Origin: Archaeoglobaceae archaeon
Lineage (GTDB): Archaea > Halobacteriota > Archaeoglobi > Archaeoglobales > Archaeoglobaceae
Length of the DNA stretch: 6,810 bases
Assembly (NCBI GenBank): GCA_027066965.1
Contig: JAMOMT010000159.1
Span: 1 to 6,810, forward strand
Reading direction: 5' to 3'
Under the pieces are notes generated by a model. It made no database searches, was not told where the DNA came from, and saw only the letters and a list, made by a program, of their open reading frames with translations. Within the stretch, counting starts at the first letter, position 1; each line of letters opens with the position of its first letter. The translations under genes were made by a program, and so were the position numbers. Positions 1-6,026 of this stretch are shown here, piece by piece.

Positions 1-869
1 GGAGTTAGAACTGGTTCTATGTCGTCTCTTCCTGCTTTAACTGCTTTGAAGACAGGGTTTGCTCCCTCAGCCTGAATACCAGTCATTCTAGGTATGGAGT
101 CAGTTAGTCCAAACCTCTCAAGCTCCTTAAAGCCCTTATATATAGCTGAGATGTTTCCAGCGTTTCCAACTGGCAAAACAACCCTGTCTGGTACGCCTAT
201 CTCGTCCGCTATCTCAAACGCTATCGTCTTCTGCCCTTCAAGTCTAAACGGATTCACGGAGTTGAGGAGGTAGAATCCCTCAATCCTGCAAACCTCTCTC
301 ACTATCGCCAAAGCCTGATCGAAGTTGCCCTTTATTCCTATAACCTTAGCTCCGTGCATCAGAGCCTGAGCTACCTTTCCAAGAGCGACCTTTCCAGCTG
401 GCAGCAGTACGTACGCCCTTATCCCAGCTTTAGCTGCGTACATTGCCATTGATGCAGATGTATTGCCAGTAGAGGCGCACGCAACGGCTTTTCTGCCGAG
501 CTCTATCGCCTTGCTAACACCAACGGTCATTCCCCTGTCCTTAAAAGAACCAGATGGGTTAGCCCCTTCGTGCTTCACGTAAACCTCTGCTTTAACTCCC
601 TTTTCCCTGAGAACCTCCTCTATCCTGTTGCACCTGTAGAGTGGAGTGGAGCCCTCCTTAAGAGTTACGGGCTGGATTTTTACTGGTAGAAGACAGGAGT
701 ACTTCCACACTCCCTTCAGCACACCGTCAAGTTTGAAGTCTATTTCTGCTTCGTCTACACTTACCTCAAGCAGACCTCCGCACTCGCATGTGTAAACGTC
801 TTCCCTTTCGTAAACCCTACCGCATTCTATGCACCTCAAGCTGTACTTCGGATGAGTGTGACTGGACAT
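1..869 (-). CDS. thrC: Threonine synthase, N-terminal part (runs off left edge)
   Basis: PLP-dependent enzyme of the cytoplasm that converts O-phosphohomoserine to threonine and phosphate, the last step of threonine synthesis. About 289 residues are visible; the family usually has about 390-410, so the C-terminal quarter lies outside the window. Residues 1-34 form a small zinc-ribbon-like module with Cys13, Cys16, Cys28 and Cys30. The PLP-binding lysine is Lys110 in the motif NPSGSFKDRG. Further on are the STGNTSAS segment and the phosphate-cradling loop VGNAGN, both typical of fold-type II PLP enzymes. The start ATG at 869 was chosen because the TATA box lies about 26 bp upstream and no Shine-Dalgarno sequence precedes it, which indicates a leaderless mRNA. 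The gene is divergent from the surface protein gene at 994. The zinc-ribbon N-terminus is common in archaeal threonine synthases. The product call is secure; only the missing 3' end is uncertain. Confidence 0.96.
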   Translation of the reverse strand, partial: MSSHTHPKYSLRCIECGRVYEREDVYTCECGGLLEVSVDEAEIDFKLDGVLKGVWKYSCLLPVKIQPVTLKEGSTPLYRCNRIEEVLREKGVKAEVYVKHEGANPSGSFKDRGMTVGVSKAIELGRKAVACASTGNTSASMAMYAAKAGIRAYVLLPAGKVALGKVAQALMHGAKVIGIKGNFDQALAIVREVCRIEGFYLLNSVNPFRLEGQKTIAFEIADEIGVPDRVVLPVGNAGNISAIYKGFKELERFGLTDSIPRMTGIQAEGANPVFKAVKAGRDDIEPVLT

Positions 870-890
870 GGTTTAGCGTTGAATGCGGAA

Positions 891-900
891 CATATAAAGG
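891..900 (-). promoter_or_regulatory. TATA box of thrC, leaderless promoter
   Basis: On the minus strand the sequence reads CCTTTATATG, a good archaeal TATA box (TTTATATG at 898-891). Its centre lies about 26 bp before the thrC ATG at 869, the usual TATA-to-start-site distance, so transcription should begin at or next to the start codon. The upstream BRE is weak. This is inferred from sequence only. Confidence 0.7.
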
Positions 901-954
901 TGTGCCCAGTTATAATTGGTTATCCATTAAACAACATGAAAATGAAAAATCTTT

Positions 955-969
955 CGAAAGGTATATTTA
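955..969 (+). promoter_or_regulatory. BRE/TATA promoter of the PGF-CTERM protein gene
   Basis: A purine-rich BRE-like stretch CGAAAG (955-960) runs straight into the TATA box GTATATTTA (961-969). The box centre is about 29 bp before the ATG at 994, so the predicted transcription start is within a few bases of the start codon. No Shine-Dalgarno motif lies before the ATG, which fits a leaderless mRNA. Confidence 0.72.
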
Positions 970-993
970 ATCTAAAATCAGTAATGTTGCAAT

Positions 994-2079
994 ATGAGAG
1001 TGGCTATAGTAGCAATGTTAGTGCTAATGGTTCTACTGACGGCAACAACGTTTACCTTAACAGTATCAGCGCTAAACGCGGGGAACATAGACCTAACCTA
1101 CTATAACACGACTACCCATAAGCCAATTTACGAGGTTCAGTTTCTAACAGTTCCCCTTGCTTACGAAAGTGGAAGACCAAATGTAATAGTATACAGAGCG
1201 GGAACAAACTTTAGCATTCAAGTCACAAACTATGAGAGTTCAAAAGGTGGTGTGATTGTCAAACTCATAAACATTTACGACGGAACAGAGAAAGTTGTTG
1301 GATGGTTGAATAAGGGGGAGGTTACTAACGAATTTGAAATTTCAAATCTTTATCCTGGTTGCTGGAAGATGGTAATAGTTGGAACTGATGGATTACCAAC
1401 GTGGGATCTCTCCAATCCAACAGCTCCAACGAATGCAGGACCGCACGAGATAAAGATAGTTGGAAGTCCAAAGCTGATAATAGCCCTGATGAACCCAAGC
1501 AAAAATATAACAATAGGTGATTACGCGAGGTTAAAAATAGAAGTCAAGGGATTGTACGGGACAACAACGGTTAACGTTGATGTAAAAAGCCAGCATACTA
1601 TACACTACTCGAGAGAGCTTGGAGGGATTAATGGAAGTATATGGATACTGAACATACCAACTGATAAGCTGGGGATTGGTAAGTGCGAGGTCGTTGTTAA
1701 GGCAATGGACATTACGGGAAACATAAGCTTTAATATCGTACCTGTTAAAGTGAACTTTAACACAAACGTGAGCTCTAACACTAGCGCAAATGAAAGTGCA
1801 AACGAAACAAAAATGGTAGGGAAAACAAGTGTCAACATGAGCACCTCAAATGTCACGAAAATGAAGGAAAACACTACAAAAAGAAATAACGCAAGTGTTT
1901 CAGAGAACGAAACGGGTTTTAGTTCTAAAAAGGAGGTAAATGCCTCAGCAAAAGTCACTGTAAATAGAACCGCAAACAAGGCAACAAGCAAAAAAGAGGT
2001 AAAAACACCTGGATTTGGAGGTTTAACAACTATTCTTGGCCTTTCCGCTCTCGTGGTGCTGAGAAAGTTTAGATTCTAA
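994..2079 (+). CDS. Secreted N-glycosylated surface protein with PGF-CTERM sorting signal, function unknown
   Basis: A 361-residue protein with the plan of an archaeal cell-surface glycoprotein. Residues 1-27 look like a signal peptide (hydrophobic core from about residue 4, likely cleaved near SALNAG). Residues 28 to about 255 are probably beta-strand rich, perhaps two Ig-like domains meeting near residue 157, and hold the only two cysteines, Cys123 and Cys231, which could pair. Residues about 256-338 are a low-complexity Asn/Ser/Thr/Lys-rich stalk with 11 N-X-S/T sequons between 258 and 324; the whole protein has 16 sequons excluding those with Pro. The C-terminus is a tripartite PGF-CTERM signal: PGF at 339-341, a hydrophobic segment at about 342-356, and the basic tail RKFRF. 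In other archaea archaeosortase A (ArtA) removes such tails and the protein is joined to lipid; that is known of the family, not shown here. I cannot name a domain family for the ectodomain. The coding strand looks more A-rich than the neighbouring genes, partly because of the stalk. The ATG is placed by the leaderless promoter. Confidence 0.88.
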   Translation: MRVAIVAMLVLMVLLTATTFTLTVSALNAGNIDLTYYNTTTHKPIYEVQFLTVPLAYESGRPNVIVYRAGTNFSIQVTNYESSKGGVIVKLINIYDGTEKVVGWLNKGEVTNEFEISNLYPGCWKMVIVGTDGLPTWDLSNPTAPTNAGPHEIKIVGSPKLIIALMNPSKNITIGDYARLKIEVKGLYGTTTVNVDVKSQHTIHYSRELGGINGSIWILNIPTDKLGIGKCEVVVKAMDITGNISFNIVPVKVNFNTNVSSNTSANESANETKMVGKTSVNMSTSNVTKMKENTTKRNNASVSENETGFSSKKEVNASAKVTVNRTANKATSKKEVKTPGFGGLTTILGLSALVVLRKFRF

Positions 2080-2105
2080 TTTTTAAAATTTTAATTTCTT
2101 TTTAC
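2080..2105 (+). terminator. T-rich archaeal terminator after the PGF-CTERM gene
   Basis: Directly after the TAA stop comes a run of T-tracts (TTTTT, TTTT, TTT, TTTTT) separated by a few A and C bases. Oligo-T tracts of this kind are the normal intrinsic and FttA-assisted termination signals in archaea. There is no strong hairpin. Confidence 0.65.
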
Positions 2106-2122
2106 TACCAGCAAGGGCTAAA

Positions 2123-2133
2123 GTTAAATAAAG
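2123..2133 (+). promoter_or_regulatory. Probable TATA box of tRNA-Ser
   Basis: The AT-rich stretch GTTAAATAAAG is centred about 28 bp before the mature 5' end of tRNA-Ser. It is the only TATA-like element in the short gap between the preceding T-rich terminator and the tRNA. Short leader trimming by RNase P would be expected. Confidence 0.5.
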
Positions 2134-2154
2134 AAACATCTAGCACTTGTTTAA

Positions 2155-2235
2155 GCCGGGGTTGCCGAGTGGTAAGGCGCACGCCTGGAGAGCGTGTGGG
2201 CTCTGCCCGCGTGGGTTCGAATCCCACCCCCGGCG
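2155..2235 (+). tRNA. tRNA-Ser (anticodon GGA)
   Basis: A complete class II cloverleaf can be folded by hand. The acceptor stem GCCGGGG (2155-2161) pairs with CCCCGGC (2228-2234), followed by discriminator G2235, as expected for serine. The D stem is GCC/GGC. The anticodon stem CACGC/GCGTG holds the loop CTGGAGA with anticodon GGA at 2187-2189, which reads UCC and UCU. The long variable arm GGGC-TCT-GCCC (2198-2208) is the serine hallmark. The T arm is GTGGG-TTCGAAT-CCCAC (2211-2227). No intron and no encoded CCA are present. A short TTTT follows the gene (2236-2239). Confidence 0.97.
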
Positions 2236-2606
2236 TTTTGAATGTAACCAATTTTCACAAGTATCCTTGGGTTCCAAGGGATGGAGACGACCTACTTCGC
2301 TATCCTAAAGAGACTTTTATGTTAAGTTATTATAATACTGGAACACTGCGGATATAGAAGTAGACATTTTAAAAGATATTTGTAAGTCAATAGATCAATA
2401 CTATAATTAATTTAACTCCGAGAAGTCGAAGAGCTTCAGTAAAATAGCAACCGACGCAATAGCCAAAGTGGGAACTGGAAAATGTGAGCGAAGAGTTAGC
2501 AGACTTACTTCATGACTGCGTAGACTTTTCCGAGAATCCAACGACAACTGATTTAAACGAAATTGGAAATAAAGAACAAAGGAAAATTTAAACAACAAAA
2601 ACCTAA
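2236..2606. other. Gene-free segment between the two tRNAs, possible decayed coding remnant
   Basis: About 370 AT-rich bases with no intact gene. It holds a small hairpin, CCTTGG-GTT-CCAAGG (2265-2279), 30 bp after tRNA-Ser. On the plus strand, protein-like stretches appear in different frames: about 24 codons from 2336 to a TAA at 2408, a further open stretch in the same frame from 2411 to about 2467, then a stretch in another frame from about 2472 (reading WELENVSEELADLLHDC and on) to a TAA near 2590. Read together they could be one short acidic protein broken by one stop and one frameshift. No family is recognisable, and at this length chance open frames are quite possible. No copy of either tRNA 3' end was seen inside, so there is no direct sign of an integrated element. 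The last ~25 bases serve as the tRNA-Thr terminator. Confidence 0.35.
2581..2605 (-). terminator. T-rich terminator of tRNA-Thr
   Basis: On the minus strand, just past the 3' end of tRNA-Thr, the sequence reads TAGGTTTTTGTTGTTTAAA and then TTTTCC. Closely spaced T-tracts like these are typical archaeal termination signals for stable RNA genes. Confidence 0.6.
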
Positions 2607-2679
2607 AGCCGCCGCCGGGATTTGAACCCGGGACCTGGTGATTACGAATCACCCGCTCTGCCAGCTAAGCCACGGCGGC
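2607..2679 (-). tRNA. tRNA-Thr (anticodon CGT)
   Basis: A complete 73-nt cloverleaf on the minus strand. The acceptor stem GCCGCCG (2679-2673) pairs with CGGCGGC (2614-2608), with discriminator U at 2607, common for archaeal tRNA-Thr. The D arm starts GCTTAGC. The anticodon stem GGTGA/TCACC carries the loop TTCGTAA with anticodon CGT (plus-strand 2644-2646), reading ACG. The T arm is CCGGG-TTCAAAT-CCCGG. No intron and no encoded CCA. It lies 35 bp past the mobB stop on the same strand, so some transcripts may read through from the psmB-fttA-mobB operon, though it seems to have its own promoter. Confidence 0.97.
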
Positions 2680-2704
2680 TTCAGTCATGGCAGCGAGCAA
2701 GAGC

Positions 2705-2716
2705 AATATTAAATTT
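2705..2716 (-). promoter_or_regulatory. Probable TATA box of tRNA-Thr, overlapping the mobB stop
   Basis: On the minus strand the sequence AAATTTAATATT lies with its centre about 31 bp before the tRNA 5' end. It overlaps the TAA stop codon of mobB (2715-2717), so the tRNA promoter begins inside the end of the upstream gene. The assignment rests on position and AT-richness only. Confidence 0.45.
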
Positions 2717-3197
2717 ACCCTCGAAGCACATCTTCCACTAGCTTTTTCACGTCAACCTTACGAGAGAGAACATCCTCCTTTCTCAGCACGGCCAAAATCT
2801 CTCCCTTAAAGTCCTCAACTTTAGATGTTTCATCGAGTATAACCACCTTCCTCACGTTCTCGTTTCTGAACCCCTCCACCAAAACGATGTCAACCTTTGA
2901 AACGCTACACAGCTCCTCTATACTCAGTTCCCTCCTCAAAGCAAGAAACGTAAAGTTCTCAGACAGAAATGCAACATCAGCTCCCACATTCCAGAGTCTT
3001 TCAGTGTCTTTTTTGTGCTTTTCTCCGATCTTTATTCCTTCGCTAGTTTCCAAATCCAGACTACCAAAGTCAAAGTGCCTCCCGTGCTTAACGGTAAGTA
3101 CTCTCAGTCCTCTCCTCCTAAGCTCCTCCACCATCATCTCTATGAGTGTCGTTTTACCAGAATTCGAGTTTCCTGAAACTGCCAGAACTTTTACCAT
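2715..3197 (-). CDS. mobB: Molybdopterin-guanine dinucleotide biosynthesis protein B
   Basis: A 160-residue P-loop GTP-binding protein that assists MobA in attaching GMP to molybdopterin to make the dinucleotide form of the molybdenum or tungsten cofactor, acting in the cytoplasm. The Walker A loop is GNSNSGKTT at residues 9-17 with Lys15. Next come the MobB-type TVKHGRH at 36-42, a KDTERLWNVGAD segment at 63-74 corresponding to the family's GKDS-R-AGA region, and DIVLVEGF at 103-110. The stretch between His41 and Lys63 is about ten residues longer than I expect for the family. The length is otherwise normal for a stand-alone MobB. The start is supported by the ribosome binding site GAGAGGAG at 3208-3201, which overlaps the TGA stop of fttA. 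The 9-bp gap means it is translated from the same message as fttA. A MobB needs partner enzymes encoded elsewhere, since no other cofactor genes are in this window. Confidence 0.88.
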   Translation of the reverse strand: MVKVLAVSGNSNSGKTTLIEMMVEELRRRGLRVLTVKHGRHFDFGSLDLETSEGIKIGEKHKKDTERLWNVGADVAFLSENFTFLALRRELSIEELCSVSKVDIVLVEGFRNENVRKVVILDETSKVEDFKGEILAVLRKEDVLSRKVDVKKLVEDVLRG

Positions 3198-3206
3198 GTT
3201 CTCCTC

Positions 3207-5111
3207 TCAAATGAACCTTATCGTCTCGAGGTTGTAAGGAGCTCTCGTCTCTATCCTGTACGCCTTATATATGCTCGATGCGAGATCGACGCACTTGCTT
3301 TCCTCTCCGTGTATCGTAACGACCTTTTCAGGTTTCGAGCTGAGAGCCTTAATGTAACCCATGAGCTGCCTCCTGTCGGAGTGGCCGGAGAATCCATCGA
3401 CTGTCTCAACTTGCATGTTCACTTTCACGACCTCCCTCCTGCCGTCCACTGTAAACGGTACTTCCTTCCACCCTTTCTGAATTCTCCTACCAAGAGTCCC
3501 CTCGGCCTGATAACCGACGAAGACTATCGTGTTCTTCTCGTCCTCCGCGAGGTACCTGAAGTACTCCATCACCGGCCCTCCATTGAGCATGCCTGAAGTA
3601 GCGAGAATTACTGCAGGAGATTGGTCGTTTATTACTTCCTCCCTCTTGCTCTGCGAGTCGACATTGACGAAGCTGTCGCTTATGAACGGGTTCAAACCTT
3701 GATGGAATATGAGGTCTCTAAGGTAAGAGTTTAGGTACTCCGGATAGGCCGTGTGTATTGCCGTTGCCTCGTGTATCATCCCGTCGAGGTAAACGGTGAT
3801 TTCCTTCTCAAGCTTCTTCTCCCTTATCGCTTCTTCAAGAACTATCATCACTTCCTGGCTCCTACCAACGGCGAAGGTCGGTATGAGAACCTTTCCTCCT
3901 CTCTTTATTGTCTCGTTTATAACTGCTATCAGCCTCTCCTCAGCTTCTTTCCTCGACGGCTGGATATCCTGACTCCCTCCGTACGTAGCTTCCATGACGA
4001 GTGCCTCTAAACGGGGGAAGTTAGTAGCAGCTTTGTCGAAGAGCCTAGTTCTCTCGAACTTGAAATCTCCAGTAAACGCTATGTTGTAAAGACCCTCCCC
4101 AACGTGGAAGTGAGCTATAGCAGAACCAAGTATGTGTCCGGCGTTGTAGAAAGTTAACCTCACGTCTGGACTTATGTCTGTCACAACTCCGTAGTCGAGA
4201 GTTATCGTGTGCTTCAAAGCCTCTCTTATATCTCTGCTACCGTAAGGCGGTTTTATCCCCTCCCTCTCTGCCACCTCTATGAAATCCTTTTGCAGGAGAA
4301 CCATCAGGTCTCTCGTTGGGGCTGTGAGGTAAATCGGACCTTTGTAGCCGTAGCGGTAAAGATAGGGCACAAGCCCGCAGTGGTCAAGGTGTGCATGAGT
4401 AATTACGACAGCATCTATCATGTCGAGAGGTTGAACCTCTGGCACGTAAAGGTAAGGAGATGTCTGTATGTTGCTCACATTGACTCCACAGTCAATCATT
4501 ATCCTGCTTTCGGGGGTTTGAAGGAGGTAGCAGCTCCTTCCAACTTCCCTCGATCCACCGAGGAACGTTACCCTGACCCACTTGTCCTCGTAAAGGCAAC
4601 CCCTGTGTATTCTTTCTCCGATCCTTCTCAGAATTTTTCGCCTCTCCTCCTTCACGCTCAGCAGGTAGTTCCTTATGTCCTCTATCGTCTTGGACTTTAT
4701 TGGTGGAGTCCTCACCGGCTTCGGACTCCAGCCCACTGCCTTCATTATCTCTCTCAGAGTGGATCCCTGCTTTCCAATTACTACTCCAGGTTTCTCTGCC
4801 TCAATTATGACCTCTCCATTCTCCTCGTCGAAGAAGAAGTTCGTTATCTTCGCATCCTCTGGCACAATCTGCTTTATAATCTCCTTTGCCTCCTCAGGAG
4901 GCTTAAGGCTCTTCGGATCTGGCCTTACGGTTATTCTTTTTCTCAGATCCTTTGCAAGCATCTTTATTATGTCCCCGCTCTCCGCAAACTCCTGAGGGTT
5001 CTCAACATAAATTACAACCACAGGCCCTTCAATGTCAACATCTTTGACCTTGACATTCTTTGGAATTAGAGCCTTTACTTTCTTCTTTAGCTCGTCAAGT
5101 CTGTTCGGCAT
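3207..5111 (-). CDS. fttA: FttA / aCPSF1: KH-domain beta-CASP RNase for transcription termination
   Basis: A 634-residue archaeal homologue of the CPSF73 cleavage factor. In other archaea it cuts nascent RNA at U-rich 3' ends, ends transcription, and has 5'-3' exonuclease activity. Residues 1 to about 70 are the KHa domain and about 71-145 KHb, with the RNA-binding loop IGKQG at 112-116. The metallo-beta-lactamase part starts near 178. Zinc ligands are visible: HAHLDH (239-244: His239, His241, Asp243, His244), His326 in NAGHILGSA and Asp349 in FTGDF. The beta-CASP part has motif A Glu374 (EATYG), motif B His576 (GFSGHSD) and motif C His601 (IHGE). All catalytic residues are present and the length matches full aCPSF1, which works as a dimer. 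The ATG at 5111 is preceded by the strong ribosome binding site AGAGGTGAT (5123-5115), near-perfect to the archaeal 16S tail. It lies 63 bp after psmB, a neighbour pair I recall from other Euryarchaeota, and 9 bp before mobB. Confidence 0.97.
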   Translation of the reverse strand: MPNRLDELKKKVKALIPKNVKVKDVDIEGPVVVIYVENPQEFAESGDIIKMLAKDLRKRITVRPDPKSLKPPEEAKEIIKQIVPEDAKITNFFFDEENGEVIIEAEKPGVVIGKQGSTLREIMKAVGWSPKPVRTPPIKSKTIEDIRNYLLSVKEERRKILRRIGERIHRGCLYEDKWVRVTFLGGSREVGRSCYLLQTPESRIMIDCGVNVSNIQTSPYLYVPEVQPLDMIDAVVITHAHLDHCGLVPYLYRYGYKGPIYLTAPTRDLMVLLQKDFIEVAEREGIKPPYGSRDIREALKHTITLDYGVVTDISPDVRLTFYNAGHILGSAIAHFHVGEGLYNIAFTGDFKFERTRLFDKAATNFPRLEALVMEATYGGSQDIQPSRKEAEERLIAVINETIKRGGKVLIPTFAVGRSQEVMIVLEEAIREKKLEKEITVYLDGMIHEATAIHTAYPEYLNSYLRDLIFHQGLNPFISDSFVNVDSQSKREEVINDQSPAVILATSGMLNGGPVMEYFRYLAEDEKNTIVFVGYQAEGTLGRRIQKGWKEVPFTVDGRREVVKVNMQVETVDGFSGHSDRRQLMGYIKALSSKPEKVVTIHGEESKCVDLASSIYKAYRIETRAPYNLETIRFI

Positions 5112-5174
5112 CGTATCACCTCTAACAGCGCTGGCTAACTCAAACGTCGAAAAGTGAAAAAGCAGAACAGAAAG

Positions 5175-5837
5175 TTACTTTCTGAACTTCCTGATTATCT
5201 CATCTATCTCCTCAGCCTCGAGCTGAACATACTCATCCCTAGTAATCTTAACGACATCTATACCATCTCCCGAGGCCGAATCCCTCTTCATTGCGGACGC
5301 TATGGCTCTGACAGCTATCTCTACGCCCTCGTCAACACTCATGTCCCTACTGTACCTATCCTCGAGCACTCCGTAAGCTGTAGGACTTCCCGAGCCAGTG
5401 GCGACTATATCCTTCTCCTCTATTGCACCGCCTATCGGGTCTATGGAGTAAATACTCGGCCCTCTCCTGTCAACTCCACCTATAAGGAGCTGAACGAGGT
5501 ATGGGAAGTACCTATAGGAGTTGAGGAGGTTTGAAACCATCGTAGCTATTGCCTTCACAGTTGGCTTCTCCTCCTTCCTTATCTCGTACAGGTTGTTCTC
5601 GACCTTTATCAGCCTCGCGAGGAATTGAGCGTCACCAACACTTCCAGCGGTAGTCATGGCAACTCTGTCGGCTATCTGGTAGATCTTCTTCGCTCTCCTG
5701 CTCGCTATGTAGTTTCCCATCGTAGCTCTCTTTTCCGTTGCTAACACGACTCCGTCCTTGCATATCAGACCGACAGTGGTGGTTCCCTTGAACACCATGT
5801 CTCCATACATCTGACCCGTACCTTCCATTCCAAACAT
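5175..5837 (-). CDS. psmB: 20S proteasome beta subunit precursor
   Basis: The catalytic subunit of the archaeal 20S proteasome, forming the two inner rings that degrade unfolded cytoplasmic proteins. The 220-residue precursor has an 18-residue propeptide ending in FKG; self-cleavage at Gly18-Thr19 frees the nucleophile Thr19 (Thr1 of the mature TTTVG). In mature numbering the active-site lysine is Lys33 (residue 51). Position 17 is Glu (residue 35, in ATEKRAT) where many relatives have Asp; as I recall, Glu is common in Archaeoglobus-type subunits. The supporting GSGS (148-151) and RDSASGDGID (185-194) segments are intact, the latter with Asp186 and Ser189. The propeptide is long for an archaeal beta subunit. 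The ATG at 5837 was chosen because AGAGGTGA lies 7 nt upstream; internal Met4, Met10 and Met14 are weaker alternatives. It heads the probable psmB-fttA-mobB operon. No alpha subunit gene is in the window. Confidence 0.97.
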   Translation of the reverse strand: MFGMEGTGQMYGDMVFKGTTTVGLICKDGVVLATEKRATMGNYIASRRAKKIYQIADRVAMTTAGSVGDAQFLARLIKVENNLYEIRKEEKPTVKAIATMVSNLLNSYRYFPYLVQLLIGGVDRRGPSIYSIDPIGGAIEEKDIVATGSGSPTAYGVLEDRYSRDMSVDEGVEIAVRAIASAMKRDSASGDGIDVVKITRDEYVQLEAEEIDEIIRKFRK

Positions 5838-5844
5838 GATCGGT

Positions 5845-5852
5845 TCACCTCT
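5845..5852 (-). promoter_or_regulatory. Ribosome binding site fixing the psmB start
   Basis: The minus strand reads AGAGGTGA, complementary to the 3' tail of archaeal 16S rRNA, with 7 nt to the ATG at 5837. This favours the first Met over the internal Met codons at residues 4, 10 and 14, and so supports the 18-residue propeptide. Confidence 0.8.
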
Positions 5853-5862
5853 GAATTGCTGA

Positions 5863-5879
5863 AAGCTGCTGAGCAGCTT
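5863..5879. repeat. Perfect inverted repeat in the psmB leader
   Basis: AAGCTGCT (5863-5870) and AGCAGCTT (5872-5879) are perfect reverse complements around one central base. The repeat lies between the predicted psmB promoter and its ribosome binding site. As DNA it could bind a dimeric regulator; as RNA it could fold as a 7-bp stem with a 3-nt loop. A second, smaller repeat, AAGCC-ACAA-GGCTT, lies at 5884-5897, near the predicted transcription start. Function is not shown by the sequence. Confidence 0.6.
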
Positions 5880-5917
5880 AGAAAAGCCACAAGGCTTAAG
5901 ATAGTATGGTCACCACC

Positions 5918-5930
5918 TTTTAAACTTTTC
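5918..5930 (-). promoter_or_regulatory. BRE/TATA promoter of the psmB-fttA-mobB operon
   Basis: On the minus strand the sequence GAAAAGTTTAAAA combines a purine-rich BRE-like part (5930-5926) with a TATA-like box (5925-5918). Transcription should start around 5893-5897, giving a leader of about 57 nt that holds the inverted repeat and the ribosome binding site. It is the only strong TATA-like element between glnA and psmB. Confidence 0.6.
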
Positions 5931-6026
5931 TATTAGAATGATGAGAGATTAGAGTTACGCAATTTGCTCGATTTCAGCCATCCGCTAAAACCCAAGGCTA
6001 CACGACTCAAACTTCAAAACCCAACC

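Noticed and set aside
852..1106. Plus-strand open frame of 84 codons between thrC and the PGF-CTERM gene
   Set aside because: It crosses both promoters and overlaps the first ~110 bases of the PGF-CTERM gene in another frame; no family likeness.
1605..1991. Minus-strand open frame of 128 codons with hydrophobic, Phe/Leu-rich product
   Set aside because: It is the antisense of the Lys/Asn-rich stalk of the PGF-CTERM protein; the hydrophobic composition follows from complementing A-rich codons.
2407..2652. Minus-strand open frame of 81 codons
   Set aside because: It begins inside tRNA-Thr and passes through its mature sequence and terminator, so it cannot be a normal gene.
2155..2679. Integration scar with duplicated tRNA 3' ends (att sites)
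   Set aside because: No second copy of the tRNA-Ser or tRNA-Thr 3' end and no integrase-like sequence was seen in the window.
4209..5069. Long plus-strand open frame of 286 codons opposite fttA
   Set aside because: It lies wholly antisense to fttA, whose full catalytic motif set and ribosome binding site are clear. The product is low in recognisable features and has no promoter or ribosome binding site of its own.
5938..5944. ATGATGA, a possible box C of a C/D guide RNA on the plus strand
   Set aside because: No CTGA box D or D' appears within the next ~60 bases, so a C/D sRNA is not supported.
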